Shown piece by piece: positions 1 through 11,981 of a DNA stretch of 64,000 nucleotides. Every line of letters starts with the position of its first letter. Position 1 is the first letter of the stretch. Where the stretch lies: contig QNGE01000109.1 in NCBI GenBank assembly GCA_008508345.1, positions 314,859 through 378,858 on the forward strand, written 5' to 3'. Origin of the DNA: Paragonimus westermani (lineage: Eukaryota; Platyhelminthes; Trematoda; Plagiorchiida; Troglotrematidae). A model generated the notes under the pieces. It was not told the DNA's origin. It searched no databases and saw only the letters and a program-made list of their open reading frames with translations. The position numbers were made by a program, and so were the translations under genes.

Positions 1-2
1 TA

Positions 3-245
3 GCACAGCGAGTCGCCGAACACATCCCGAAGTGGTTGAAACATCAGATGACGCACCAGTCCCAACTTTGTGCATTGACTACTCGAAATCCAATGTCATC
101 GATTACTAAACACCTCATGACAACAGGTCATCAAGCTGACCCAGTAAACTCATTCAAGATTCTGTTGCGCAACCGAAATCCGAAGTTATTGGCTCTCTGC
201 GAAGCGATGCTCATTCGAACTTACCAACCGACGTTATGTACATAG
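3..245 (+). pseudogene. Penelope-like element, C-terminal GIY-YIG endonuclease end (5' part outside window)
   Basis: The frame is open from the window edge to a TAG at 243-245 and gives about 80 residues. It begins with RVAEHIPKWL, continues with SSITKHLMTTGHQAD, and ends with CEAMLIRTYQPTLC. The same order of blocks (EHIPEWL, then ITKHLLQTGH, then EAVAIHRLNPSL) occurs in the better preserved minus-strand frame at 20663-21232, where the upstream CVCG and YVGRT motifs identify the GIY-YIG nuclease of Penelope-like retroelements. In that family the domain nicks target DNA for retrotransposition. Only the last third of the domain is visible here, so the copy may continue to the left of the window. 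An internal ATG at 36 is incidental. The reading frame is intact over the visible part, but nothing shows the element is active. Confidence 0.72.
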
Positions 246-436
246 AAGTGGTTGAAACAACCGGTCGAGTTGCCACGGTCATAATTACATAATAAGTGGT
301 GTGCTTGTATGTGTATCTAGTCCCTGTGTGTCGTTAAATATTTGATGTATATAACTGGCATGTTTTACGTTTGCGACTGATGAGAGTAAATGAAATGTTA
401 ACATATCGCAATGTCTTCTTTCTGCTCTGATGATGT
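246..436 (+). repeat. 3' untranslated tail of the Penelope-like element, copy 1
   Basis: This segment follows directly on the stop codon of the Penelope-like frame. From about 343 to 436 it closely matches 9551-9650 in the same orientation and 14561-14640 in reverse complement. The shared landmark is TGTTTTACGTTTGCGACTGA followed by GAGAGTAAAT and GTTAACATATCGCAA. Two of the three copies follow a Penelope C-terminal coding remnant, so this is best read as the 3' tail of that family. Confidence 0.6.
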
Positions 437-1540
437 GGACATTCGAATGAAAATTACCTTCCGTGTACCTGCCTGGATGCGTTTTTCAGCTGCACTAGTT
501 CATGTAAAGTTTGTGCTGACGAATGGCACGAAAAGATGCCTCATCTCCATTTCGAACGGTGACTTGTTCGTGATGCGTCAGTTTACGTAGATTGTTCAAT
601 GAATTGATTATCACCTTAGCGACAGTTCGCATTTTTTATTATCGATCTGTTTAACGTCGATGTATATGCTGTAAAATGAAAAGGGATATCGCTGAATTAC
701 GTCCACAGTAGGGACCAAAACCTACCACACATTCGTAATCAGATATGCAGATGATAACTGAATGAAAACATTCTTCAAGCACCGCTCACGATATCAACAA
801 TACTTTCATGTGTCGGTGCAAAGGTTGTGTGTGGAGGGCACAGTACTGTGAAATATTTTAAAATATCTTGAAATGGCCTTCCATTAACGAAAGCGTCGCT
901 CACAATTGTTGTAACGAACCACCGGCTTAATTCAGACAAAAATCAAAGTACCACTAATGCTCTTCATCCTGCTTGATGAACTGTGAAGAACGTATTTCAG
1001 GTTATCGCGAGACATCACCCACTTTTGCGGCTTACAAAAGCAAAGGGTAGCAAACTCTACACCCCCTTGGTGATGTACACACCAGTCGGCTATTATTAAT
1101 GCTTATTTCAGCCTCCATGTCCTTCTTCAGTCATGCCTACATTTGTTTATCCCATTCCCAATACTCTTGATTTTAATGTACCAGTATGAATCCAACAGGC
1201 ATTGAATGTTTGGTCGTGTCACCTGTTGGCCGCTTACTGCATACATAAAATCGGAATCAGTGATCAGCGTTTTAACAATTTACTCCTCTATCTTGCTTAT
1301 TTCGTACGGATCATTACCGACTTATCTGCATGTTGTACATGGTAGTCGGAGAACCGACAGTGCTTTGTTCACACATTACGAGTGGTTTACTGTTCGGGTA
1401 TGGTTACTTACAATTGAAAATCAGGAATACACGATTTTTTTCTCAGCGCACATGGAAAGTTTGGCCTTCTTTAAATTACTACGTTTACTCGACTGCGATG
1501 GATGCGGAAAATAGTTTTGTGCATTTCTATGTCCAGCTAA
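437..1540. other. Anonymous intergenic or intronic sequence
   Basis: Only short frames without recognisable motifs are present (for example 1206-1514, plus). I see no repeat structure in this stretch. Confidence 0.4.
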
Positions 1541-1541
1541 A

Positions 1542-1717
1542 TTGAACGTTATCTTTTTAGATGAGACCCAACTGTGAAAAGTCAGGGCTTCGGCTGGATT
1601 CGAACCAGCGACAGACACAGNCGCTGGTTCGAATCCAGCCGAAGCCCTGACTTTTCACAGTTGGGTCTCATCTAAAATCATAAATCTGCCATACTACTCA
1701 TTTGAACGTTATCTTTT
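1542..1717. mobile_element. Palindromic tRNA-related (SINE-like) insertion with 16-bp target-site duplication
   Basis: Two identical 16-base direct repeats, TTGAACGTTATCTTTT, lie at 1542-1557 and 1702-1717. Between them is a perfect inverted repeat: the 56 bases at 1555-1610 are the reverse complement of 1622-1677, with an 11-base centre (1611-1621) that contains a single N at 1621. Each arm carries GCTGGTTCGAATCCAGC, which has the form of a tRNA T-arm: a 5-bp stem around TTCGAAT, matching the RNA polymerase III B-box consensus. Only one arm is followed by further element sequence (1678-1701). The direct repeats point to a real retroposed element. The symmetrical doubling around an N may be either a genuine head-to-head insertion or an assembly join of one element read in both directions. 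Confidence 0.65.
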
Positions 1718-1720
1718 CAG

Positions 1721-4300
1721 ACAGTTTATCCGAACAAGTCAGTTGGTTTGAGTCTCACACTTTGTCTCTTGACAAATCCACATGTATTTACACTCGTCTA
1801 CGTAAAGGAACCAATATGAGAAGCTCTCTAATGGTCGATTCATTCTCTACCTAAATAACCCTACACCTCAATTTTTTCTGTTAAACACCTGGGGACTACC
1901 TCAAGCAGTATTGTGACAGTCATTTCATGCTATTGGTGTTTTCAACGAAATTCAGATGCTTTCGTTATATGTCCAGTGTTTAACTTCTCTCTCTGTTCTT
2001 CGCCACTTGATCAATCGTTTTGTTGAGACGTGTGCGGTACCCCAATGCATGAAATGTTCACCTGTTGTCTTCTCTGATTTGTTGCTAAAGGACTGTACTT
2101 TTATCCAGATCCCTAAAGCATCTGTACTGTCATATTGGCACTCCCTGTAAACAGCTCGTGAATTCTATTGTTTCTCAACATTTCGACACTTGTGAACAAC
2201 TTTTAAAAAAATCCTAGTAGATACAAAACACCGTCTAAGTGTATTTCGACATCCTTCTTGTGCAAACATTTATTCGCATGTACCGGTTCTTACTATTCTT
2301 CCGTTATTCCCCATTCAGCCCACTTTCTATACAAAACGAACATTTTCATTCATGGATTAACCTGAAAACTGAATTAACAGATAGTTTTAACAATTTATCA
2401 TGGTTGTGACTGTTTTCCTTACCCAGTCTGCCAGTTCCACAATTGTACTAATGATTTTGTAACCGAGGCACATTTATTTGAGTGTCCTGAATTCGCTGAA
2501 GGTGTGTGTGCGAAACTTAAAGACTCACCTGTTGGTTTGCATAAGGCATTTTAATGACTTGATTTGACTTGAAAGTAATACGTTTTTGCCTCAGACCCCA
2601 ACAAAATGACGTCATTTTTATTTTGTCCTGTTGTTCTAAGAATGCTACACGGTTCCAGATCAGTTCCACCCGATAAACTAATGCACATCCGCATCTAGTA
2701 GCAAGACCGTAAGTTGTTGAATCCTCATCATCTCTGAAGAAAAGCACATAAACTAATTGCTTGAGTTTATCGTGCGCTACATAACTAGATGTGATTTTTC
2801 GCGACGGCATTCATATGGATTTCTTGTCGTGTGGGATGCTGGATAGATCATTTTAGGTTCCAGACGGATTCAGCTTTGCTGTTGGTCGGTTCATTGGAAT
2901 TATTTTTGGCAAGTATAAGTATATGGAATAGATCGGTAACTGTGGACAAAGAGAATTTAGGCTTTCTCTGAATAGCGAACACACGTGCATTAACGTTGTA
3001 ACTCAACTGTGCTATAGCTTAGCAATATATGGTCTCCTGTCGGTCGATAAGGAGCAGTCGGCCGCTGTTTTCAGGCAGCTAATGAATGTACTGTACGTCT
3101 GTTAGTTGACGCAAATTTTCAGAAAGTTATTAGCTCAAATGTTATTTATAATCAGAGAGTGAATAACATCAATAAAAATATATATACAACACCTAGGTAG
3201 CAGTGTATCAAATATAGGTGAGCAATAGACCAGATAACAAAATGTTCGGACTTATCGAGATCTCGATAGCACGGCAAAAATGATTTTGGCGTTTGAGAAT
3301 CACCAAATGTGACAGTGGGAACTTAGAGGTGTGACGGACGGATAGGTTGGTACGACAGAGGTCCTTGGCTTATAATGTGTTTACTCGATGAAATTGTACA
3401 AGTCTTGGGGTCAAAATTCCTCATCATAGAGTCGGGTATTGTTTAGCTCATGTGACAGCAGCAAGGCTGGATGTGTTGTTCAACATGCTGTACAGTAGTG
3501 CATAGTTATTCCTCTTAACGCCTCACGTAGAATTGTATGACAAAACCTCAGCAGTTGTGGCAACGTTCGTGGCCAAGAACCACTCCAAATCATGAAATAG
3601 GTAATGTGTTGGTGCCGCCGGTGTTGCTGACATAGTTGGAACCGCTGATCATGTCGGGCATTCCTTGCTAGGCGCTTCATCGAGCGGTCTGTGTTAGGTG
3701 TTGTGCCCGGCGATCCAAACTAGCCTTGTATCTGGCCTCCCGGTGTGCCGGGAGTTGACTGAACGAACCTAGCCGTTTTTGTGGTTCGCACTGGCCTTTA
3801 AACTGTGGGACAAAGGGGTGTCAGTGTCGGGACACGTCACATATCGCGTATGACGTTAGGGAGGTAACTGACCTGATTACACGCATGACATGTTCAATAA
3901 GGTAATCAAGGAGTGTGTACGGACGAACGCATTGAAAGTGTGGTGATGGGTTTATCGTGATGTTCCAGTTGACCGAGCAGCGACCTGTCTATATCGAATT
4001 AGGTCTTTCGAACCATTACAGAGTCACCTGACGCGTGTGCTCCACCTTAGTAATCCTTAACTTAATCGGTATTTCTATCTGACCGCGACGAATTTTTTCA
4101 TTTGAGAACGCCTTTTATGCCGATTACCGTTTATTTTTGGAAAGTACGAGAAACAACAAAGACGAACATCAAGAGAATTAGCTATATACACAGTGAGGAT
4201 GGTTTCTCAGTCGGCCAGAAAATCAATCAGAAATTTCATATTTTGTTTAAGCCTGTTGTAGCGGTGCAGGAACCACTGGTAAGGTCTCGTTTTGGAGAAG
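1721..4300. other. Anonymous sequence, no supported gene
   Basis: Short frames only, the longest being 2517-2810 on the minus strand (97 codons, no recognisable motif). No tandem repeats or element borders were recognised. Confidence 0.4.
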
Positions 4301-4314
4301 CATCTGGTGAGACC

Positions 4315-4405
4315 AGAAATACATTTGACGGTGTAACATGCAGGCCAGCCGACTCTACTCTGGATGCCCGTGACTACGCGGACCAACCATCGGGCAACGT
4401 GGACG
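4315..4405 (-). repeat. SINE-like GC-rich repeat, copy 1
   Basis: This GC-rich block aligns at moderate identity with 15445-15541 in the same orientation. On the minus strand both read GTTGC(C/G)CGATGG near their start, and their translations share the block VARWLVR. Short GC-rich units with this sort of opening are common as interspersed SINE-like repeats in fluke genomes; that comparison is from memory. GC-rich sequence continues to about 4620 without a clear match in the second copy. Confidence 0.4.
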
Positions 4406-4640
4406 CACCCGGGGACAACGCTCTTCCGAAGTAGGGGTTCGAGCAACAGTTCTGGAAAGAGAAACAATACGAACAAACATGAGCCGAAGGCCCAGTAAGC
4501 CACGCACACGACTTACACAAACGAAAGCTAAAACGGCACCGACAACACAGCAGCACGCCTCGTTACACAACCCAAATTCAATTCGTGCGCGCTCGCTGGT
4601 TTCGGTTGCGCGTTACAACGGCTATATTTCACTATAGCGT

Positions 4641-5430
4641 GCAAAGTTTACAGACTGATCCTTTACCAGGTGCCTAATAACGGATCGTTCAAGCTTAAGT
4701 ACTCGGTCATCGAGAGATACCATCACAGAGCAGTTCAACAGTGTGATAAATGTGGGAAAAGCCCAAGCCGACTGCAGATGGTAGTTCAATTCTCCAGCAG
4801 ATACCGTCAATAAAACCTTGATATATGCCAAACCGTCGCACAGAGCTCTGTTGGTTGGAGACGTTACAGTGACAAGATGCTTGAACCACTAGTACAAAGA
4901 GGAATCAATAAACCTTTCATCAACCGGAAGAAGGTAACGGTTAGCTAACCGCTCCAATTGATCCGTAAGTATTAGCACTTTTGAGGTCTGAAGCACACTT
5001 ACTTAGTTGTCCCCTAGTAGCTGAAGATTTGTAAAAAATGCAAAACCCATCTCGCGGGAACATAAAGTGCCGTGCTGATTTAATTTCACGGAAGAGTGAG
5101 CGGTGTAGCCCTTGCGAATTTGGAAATAGTCCGCTGTTTACACTATCGCATACCAACACCAAGTTGACCCACGGCTTGTTGTAAGTGGACTGTATAAATG
5201 AAGATCATCCGTACAGTCAAATGAGAAATAAAGTTATGATGAATGACTGGCGACCGACATTAAGAGGCAACCAACGACTTTCTTGATTCGAGCTCAGTAA
5301 GTGAATGCGTAGTATTTTAAGTTGACCATAATATGGATTTCAGTCTATACGAAATAAAGATCAGAGCATTACGCGTCCGTGAGACGAGGTTTAACGTCAA
5401 TGAGAACCCGCACATGAATTCGTTTTGCAG
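4641..5430. other. Anonymous sequence
   Basis: No recognised features. Overlapping short frames on both strands show no motifs. Confidence 0.4.
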
Positions 5431-5560
5431 CGTGATGCACGAATACCTTTATAACACAAAGAGAATGATGCGAAGGAAACTGGCATCAACTGGAACTGTT
5501 GCTCGGTTTGATTCTTCAGTAGATACTTCTGGGGAAATATTGGTGAAACCAAACGGATAG
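5431..5560 (+). CDS. Candidate terminal exon of an unknown gene
   Basis: TTCGTTTTGCAG at 5419-5430 is an acceptable splice acceptor. The frame after it runs to a TAG at 5558-5560 and gives about 42 residues: VMHEYLYNTKRMMRRK..., then TGTVARFDSSVDTSGEILV. The composition is charged and soluble and reads more like protein than its neighbours do. The same frame is open upstream to 5333, so the exon could also be longer. I do not recognise the family. No neighbouring exon could be linked to it, and chance remains a real alternative. Confidence 0.22.
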
Positions 5561-8500
5561 ATCGTTCGCAGCTAATAGTCTGTTTCCACTGTGAATTCTC
5601 TGCCTGGCACATTGTAAGCTACCAGTTGACACATGTCCACCTGTCCACCCCCATCTCGACCATCCGTAGTGTCGGAATGCGGTTGATTATGGCTAGTCTG
5701 TGCTCAGCCGTACCGTTCTGTCAGCGCAGTAGCCGGAACTTCTCAATACCACTCACATGAGTCACGCCTAGATCACCCAAAACCACTAGTGAGCTTGCAA
5801 AGATCTGTCAACTAGCCTGGACACTATCTGCCCATGTTCGGAGTCCACCATCACTCAAGCACTCTGGGTGTTTCAGCTTGACCTCATCTGTCACACCAGC
5901 CGTCAGACTCACTCGAATGGCTACCGTACTGGAACTCGGAACAGAGCTTGCCCGACTTACCTGACCATCCGGTGACGAACGATGACGATGACGACGACGA
6001 CGACGGAAGCTTATGCCAATCTGAGTGGATCGTCCATGTACCCACAGCCGGATGATCGGCTTACCAGTGTGTCCACGTGTGTTTTGCGTAATGCGAGCAC
6101 AGTCACGTGCTCAGTGCTCGCCGTAACTGTGTGGCCCGTCGTATATCAGTCAATTTGACAAATGGATACGAGCGAGCTAGCTTCGTTTACACGTTGTGCC
6201 ATGCAAGTCTGTATTCCCTCACTCAGGTGCTGTGTGTTGTTTGTCTAGTCTACCCGTGTGTACATTGGCCGTGCAACCCCGTTCGCTAATGAGGTCCAGG
6301 GAGCCTCCCTGAGACACTTTGGATTGATATCGAGACACGCGAACCTGATATTTTGAAGTACTAGAAATGTGTATTTAACGCGCCCGTTCTAACCCAGCAC
6401 AAGAAATATTATTTTTTTTAATGTGTTGATACGCTCGTCGAACTAACGGCATTACAAACCGCCTCGGGCCCCTCTTAACTAGTGAATTTCTGTCCGAAAC
6501 TTATCGCGTTGTCTTAGCAGTTCCTTGAAGATTGCAGTTGCAAAATGTCGTTACTGGTTATATGTTCCTGGTAAGAAGAGAGGTGCAGCGAGTTAGAAGA
6601 ATGGTTCTAGCGCTCAACGCTCTTCAGTCAACCATATCATTACGCGTCTAACATGATGTATATCTGGTTTATCACTCTTGGGTATCTCTACTTGACGCCG
6701 TTTTGATGGATCGATTTAAGGTTCATTGCACCACCAGCCAGCATGGCGTACAAACGCTCACTAGTTCTTGCCCGTTTGTACATAGAGCCAAAAATACAGC
6801 TCAGCAACGAACTAGGAACCACGGGTTGCATTTTGCATGAGACACTACAAGTCAACAATTTCCTGGGATATTTATTCGTGAAATAGAGTGTACTGAAGAC
6901 TTCAGAATACGATCAGTGGAATAGCTTAATGAAACACTCCGTATCGATCATTTGACTGTACGATAATGTGTGATGAACGCATTTAGAAGGACGGTTGGCG
7001 TCAACCTGAAATTTGCTTCTGAAGTTGTTAAGCCCGTCCCTTCTGAACCATTCAGTCACCTCAAATTCCAACAAATAAAAAATACGCATTCCAAACGTTC
7101 TCAATCAATGTGTTAGTGATTGTAAGGTTTTCTGCAGCTATGAACACATCCGTATTGGCAAACAGAAAGGTTGAAACCAGTAGTAAGGTACACATGGCAA
7201 GAGGGTTCGAAGATTCGTCAGTACAACAGCCTGGCTAGCAATACGTAGGTGAACGTGAGCCACTTCGATTTCCATTGCTAGACATCTGTTCGCCATAATT
7301 TTCGCGTCAACATTGCTTCATCGTTTATAGTCTTCATGGGTGCTTGCATTTCACACACTTTGATTTATTGTGATACTGTATTGATCGGTTTGCTCAATGC
7401 CCTCATAAACAAGTAAATGTTAATCTTTGCATATCGTGTGTTTAGTTGTATAACTCACTCAGTAGGTCGACCTGTACGCTTACCGCAGATAAACCTGTTG
7501 TATCGTCATGCTAGTCGTAAGTAAAATTTATTTACACCTTACCTTATGTCATTCACTGTACATTGCCGTTCCCACGTAATAAGACTGTTCGCGTTACGAT
7601 AACTGCGGTGTTGTTTCATGATCAGTCAGCACAGGAACCTCATTCACACAAGTCGGAAATGTTCAGTTCTCACGCTATGAGTGTATTTGTGCCTATAACA
7701 TATCACATGGATCGGCTATTTCACACCCACTACTTTGAGTTGTTTGGATTTGTATCGAAGGTCCTGACCCATAAAACGAACGGTAACTGAAACCGACTTT
7801 ATATTGGTCTTGTACTGGGTTGTTTTGCCACGTGAACCTCGTAACCAAGTCTTGACTTTTGCTGTCTTCGTTAAGCGAGATCTGGGGCGAACTTGATACA
7901 ACACTTCATGGTAAATGGCTCAACAGGGGCAAGTGTTTCAGTGTTTTACATTCAAATGACGCTAGCATGCAACTGATGTCTGGCTCCATGTGATTGCCGT
8001 AGACGTTCTACGAAGCGTTGCCCATCAAAATTCACGCCCTTTGTTGGCAGAAAGTAGTGACATAACCAATGTCGTTGCCGTGGCAATGCAACCATTCACA
8101 CCATCCTAACTGTACCCATGTAACTTCTGTTCGTATCAATTTTTCGTCACTGTGCCTTAAACCTGTATAACTGATTGTTTTATGTAATCGACTGATGTGA
8201 ATAGACGAAATGCTGGTATCCTGCATCATATGTCGTCATGACGAAATTGATAAACTGAACCCTACATTTCAAAAGTATAAGAAATAAACTTATAAAGTTA
8301 TACATACGCTGTAGACGCAACGGTTACATGACTTGTCCGCAGAGAAGCAACCACAATTCCCACCAAAAACTCAATATGCCAGACTCTGATTAAAACCGTC
8401 GTGTTTCGTTTTGTTAGCCTCAGCACAAGAAAGTGTTCTTTTCCAACTTACTAAAAGATAACCATGGAAATTGCGTGACCAGAAGTTATGTAAAACAGCT

Positions 8501-8860
8501 TTAAAAGCTTATCTTATCTACCACAATTTGAAAAAGCAGGTTAAAATATTCATATCGAAACTCAAATAAATATGCATGGGGCGGAAATCAATCACAATCG
8601 TCCATGGCTTTCGCACTCCAGTCACATTTTCCTCTATAAGTTTCAAATTTACCAAAGCGCTTCTACTTCGTTTTACCGAAAGGTGGTTGTCCACGTGACT
8701 AGTAGTTTAACACTGTTACGTGACCGCGATGAATGAAATAATATAAACAAAGCTTCTCGCTTAATGTTCATGCCGAGGAGCATATGAATCAAAATTGAAA
8801 TGTACGGTCATATGATGCAGGTCATGTGATGGATTTCACTAATGTGCGCACTCTATGTGA
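5561..8860. other. Anonymous sequence with a short GAC/GAT-rich stretch
   Basis: No supported gene. At about 5972-6006 there is a short imperfect GAT/GAC trinucleotide run. The remaining frames are short and lack recognisable motifs. Confidence 0.4.
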
Positions 8861-8866
8861 TCACTT

Positions 8867-8983
8867 TGACAGCTTCTCAAACAGTTGTGCTGCTGCCAAG
8901 GTTCTCGTTCTTAAAGAGCACGTCACCTACGCCTCATCAACGGACTTTCTACAAAGCCGTTGAAAGTTTCCAGACTGTTTCTT
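8867..8983 (+). CDS. Candidate exon with a strong splice donor
   Basis: The frame ...QTVVLLPRF, then TPHQRTFYKAVESFQTVS, is open up to TTTCTT|GTGAGTGCG, where GTGAGT at 8984-8989 matches the consensus donor. The left border is uncertain: AG at about 8870 or 8883 could serve as acceptor. Joining this exon to the next candidate at 9153 in its open frame fails, because the codon phases disagree. If both are real, another exon lies between them or one boundary is wrong. No family was recognised. Confidence 0.17.
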
Positions 8984-9152
8984 GTGAGTGCGTAGGCATC
9001 CGCCATCCCTCAAAAGTCTACAATTCACACGACGAGCACTCTATTTGAACGTGACAAGCAGTCCCAGCTCACCGATCACATTACAGGTGACCACTTTAAC
9101 CGAAGTATTTTTTTATAACAATTTTGTCACTTATAATAATCGCTCTTTTCAG

Positions 9153-9352
9153 CCACGCCAACTCACTAACGCAGACGCACGAAGTATCAACGAAGCAAGG
9201 TAGAGAGAGGTCTTCACTGGCATGTGTGGTCTGCGACACCCCAAGGAGTTTTCGTGTTCTTCACAACCGTTGCCGTCCTCTGCATGAACCACCCTGCGAT
9301 GTCCTTGCCATCCAGCCCGCTGTGTTATTCACTTCATCAGTGCACAAGAAAG
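9153..9352 (+). CDS. Candidate internal exon, cysteine-containing, unknown gene
   Basis: A pyrimidine-rich acceptor (CGCTCTTTTCAG, 9141-9152) and a strong donor (AAGAAAG|GTATGTG, donor at 9353) bracket a 200-base segment that is open in one frame: HANSLTQTHEVSTKQG, then RSSLACVVCDTPRSF, CRPLHEPPCDVL and up to VHKK. The cysteines (CxxC, then two single C) suggest an extracellular or metal-binding segment, but no named domain fits. A smaller alternative exon ending at the internal AAG|GTAGAG (9199) is possible. It sits just upstream of a Penelope-like relic, which gives it no functional context. Confidence 0.3.
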
Positions 9353-9394
9353 GTATGTGTTCTGATATGTTAACATTTGTTACGTAATCACATC

Positions 9395-9650
9395 CACAAA
9401 TTACTGGACTCTAGCGAAGCTATGTTGATCAGAACTCATCAGCTGGCACTGTGTGCACAAAATTGGTTGAGGCAAACCCATAGGGTTACCGTGGTGTTGA
9501 CTATACATGGTGTGACTGTTTGCGCTTCCATATCCTGTCCACCTTTATTCGTATGTCATATATAACCCGCATGTTTTATGTTTGCGACTGATGAGAGCAA
9601 ACGAAGTGTTAACATATCGCAACATCTGTCTTCTTTCTGCACTGATGAAG
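9395..9650 (+). mobile_element. Penelope-like element relic: end of GIY-YIG domain plus 3' tail, copy 2
   Basis: The frame at 9377-9565 contains IHKLLDSSEAMLIRTHQLALC, which lines up with LLALCEAMLIRTYQPTLC at the end of the copy at the window start. The following untranslated part carries the shared tail at 9551-9650. The order, end of coding region then tail, is the same in both copies, supporting a single family. The coding part left is only about 20 codons, so this is a heavily 5'-truncated insertion, typical of target-primed retrotransposition. Confidence 0.6.
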
Positions 9651-9659
9651 TTGGTAAAA

Positions 9660-10735
9660 GAAACCCAGTATTTCAAATCGCGTTATTCACTGCTTGATAT
9701 TAAGTAGAATGTCCACATTCTATCATTTAAGGTTATTACATGAATAAATGAAATCTAAAGAAAGAAAAAGAACAGCGTAGTTTTTCGATTCACTTTCCTG
9801 ACCATTTAGCTGAATTTTGGTTAATGATCCGATTGTAGATTATTAATTTTGGTGCAACATCTGATTGACCCAAAACGATTGAGTAAGTCGTTATTCAGGT
9901 ATTCGATTATTCCGCAAGCCTGGCATTTAGACAGCAAACGTTATAGCACCGAACAACTTGACATCATCAGTGCGAAAGGTTTTGAACTCAAACCGGTATG
10001 TTCACGCCCCTAGGCACTGATGATATCAACTCGTTCGATCGTGAAACATGTGCAATCTATAGGTCAAGCCCTGTAAACAAACGAGCATCTAGCTCATCAT
10101 GCCGAGAAACGGACTCCATTCCCATTCTAAGCAACTACAAAAACGGCAAATTGTACACTTGACCCAAACCAAATATAGCTGAAGGTTCAGAGACAGTCTT
10201 TTTCAATTAAGGAATTTCATGTTATTCTGAAGATAATCTTCTGTGCCTATTGGACAAGTCTGTTTGAACTTCTTATGTTTCGAAAGACCAAAAACTGTCA
10301 AGTTTTCTACCAACTTTCTGTTGGTCGGGTTAACCGGATCCCTCATAAAAGTAAAACCTCAGCTGAGGTGAATAAAATCATACGAGCGAACCAAAAATTT
10401 TTGAACCAGACTTTGTTTTGAATTTTGAAAATGACACTTAATTTTCCCATTACTAGTGAAATTTAGCAACAACCTCCCAAATGTTGAAATCGCTAGCCAG
10501 GTGGTGATTTGAAGTCATAAAGGCCTTGTCAAAATCAGACCACTCAACCGATAAAGCAAACGGCTTCAACACAACACCGTAACAACAGTCGTGCTCGCCG
10601 AGACCAGGGTTACGCGCATTATAAGCCAAATCGTGATAACACACACCGTTAGTGGAATATCGTATTTTTACCTTGTCCACTCAATGATACATACTGGTTC
10701 CCAAGCTCGAGTTGCCTTTCAGCCACAGCCGTTTT
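9660..10735. other. Anonymous sequence
   Basis: No recognised gene or repeat. It includes a minus-strand frame at 10453-10680 of 75 codons with no motif. Confidence 0.4.
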
Positions 10736-10740
10736 TCAAC

Positions 10741-10960
10741 AGCTAAGTGTTATCGATCGTGGACCATGGTGGATAAACACCAAAACAGTGAAGCCGAGTG
10801 ATCTGACCTTAAATGCTCATTCACCGTGCATCATTGAGCACGACTTGGGTTGCAGTAGTGTTTTGAGGCTGTTCACTGACCCGATTCGGATAAGAGACTT
10901 CTTTTCGGGTAAGTTCTTCGGGAAAACTTTTCAGCTGGAATTCTCGTAAAATCTTTAGAC
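10741..10960 (+). repeat. Uncharacterised dispersed repeat family, copy 1
   Basis: It contains the family landmark GTTATCGATCGTGGA, followed by a region ending GATCTGACCT and CATTCACCGTG. It aligns with 51441-51640 (same strand) and with the reverse complements of 34190-34410 and 41100-41415. The right part (TTTTGAGGCTGTTCACTGAC onward) is also shared with the 51-kb copy. The element class is unknown. Confidence 0.5.
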
Positions 10961-11087
10961 ACTGAGTTTGGTTTTTGTGGCACAACCCTAACCATAAATA
11001 GCACATGCATCAACTATACAGGATTTCTGTTTTGGTTAGTTTAGTCAAAATTTTTATTGGCTTCGCTGTAGGAAGAATGGACGAAGC

Positions 11088-11381
11088 TTAACTACCATGA
11101 TGGGTCAGTATATCTGTGGTTACTTTCAAAGAGCCTGCCTGATCAGTCTGTGCACATTCGGTCAAGTAGATTTTTACTTCAGGTTTGGGCAGCAAATTGA
11201 ATGACAACTTCTGCCTTAATGGGACGTGTGACTGGGCTCTTAACATGGAAGAACGAGGATTGTGAAGCACTGAACACGTGACATTAGGCAACACGACAAC
11301 TATGTTATTCATTTTCAAAGGAAAAAAACCACCTTTGTGCACTAGGCATAGCAAGCATACCAATAGTGTGACTAAATTCAC
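11088..11381 (-). CDS. Short frame with signal-peptide-like start, unknown
   Basis: The 97-codon ATG-started frame begins MNLVTLLVCLLCLVHKGG. This is a short hydrophobic stretch followed by small residues, as expected of a secretory signal or a membrane anchor. The rest (LPNVTCSVLHNPRSS..., then KPEVKIYLTECAQTD) has scattered cysteines but no domain I recognise. No promoter or splice junction clearly supports it. A hydrophobic start can arise by chance among many random frames. Confidence 0.15.
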   Translation of the reverse strand: MNLVTLLVCLLCLVHKGGFFPLKMNNIVVVLPNVTCSVLHNPRSSMLRAQSHVPLRQKLSFNLLPKPEVKIYLTECAQTDQAGSLKVTTDILTHHGS

Positions 11382-11483
11382 TCCTCTCAGATGAACTCTA
11401 AACTTTCAGAAATATTGTAATCACAACCTCAAAATTAAGCAGTCTACAGAATCCCCTCTGGGATCTAGAACTTCCGGGGATAA

Positions 11484-11500
11484 CTGATATATATATATGC
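11484..11500. repeat. Short AT dinucleotide run
   Basis: A run of alternating T and A lies inside anonymous sequence at about these positions. It is too short to treat as a notable microsatellite. Confidence 0.5.
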
Positions 11501-11981
11501 CAAAATTTCCGCCGCAACTCGACTGGCTGAATTCACCACCAAAAACAGTAAAATCGTGGATTTCTTCTTTTTGATTTTCGCCTGAGTTTTTCCCTAACGT
11601 AAGACTTACGTTCGTTTTCGTTTTCGCCTCAGTGTTCATCATCCCTGGTTTGAAAGACATGATTGGATGTTCCATTTAAAGCATTAAAAATGTGTCAGTC
11701 CCATTATCCTACTTTGGAGCGTTTAACAGGAGGAACGGGTGTCACGTACTGTGCTCGCCAGTCGATCATCGCACGGCCATTCGACTGATAATGTCAACCC
11801 ACGACAACACGTCAGGAGCCTGATCAGTCACGGGTTGAGCGCCCATAGTCACATCTACGCCCGACGCACTTCTTGACTGGGTAATTTTTTGGTCAACGAA
11901 TGCGTTATTCCACCTGCGTGACACTCTCGATTCCGGTCGCAAAGCAGTCTACAACACGGTTTGTAGCCTGATACAGTCACT

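Noticed and set aside
1622..1677. A functional tRNA gene
   Set aside because: Only the T-arm is present; no D-arm, anticodon arm or matching acceptor stem is seen, and the structure is palindromic.
4102..4434. 110-codon plus-strand frame
   Set aside because: It overlaps the GC-rich SINE-like repeat and translates to low-complexity, motif-free sequence.
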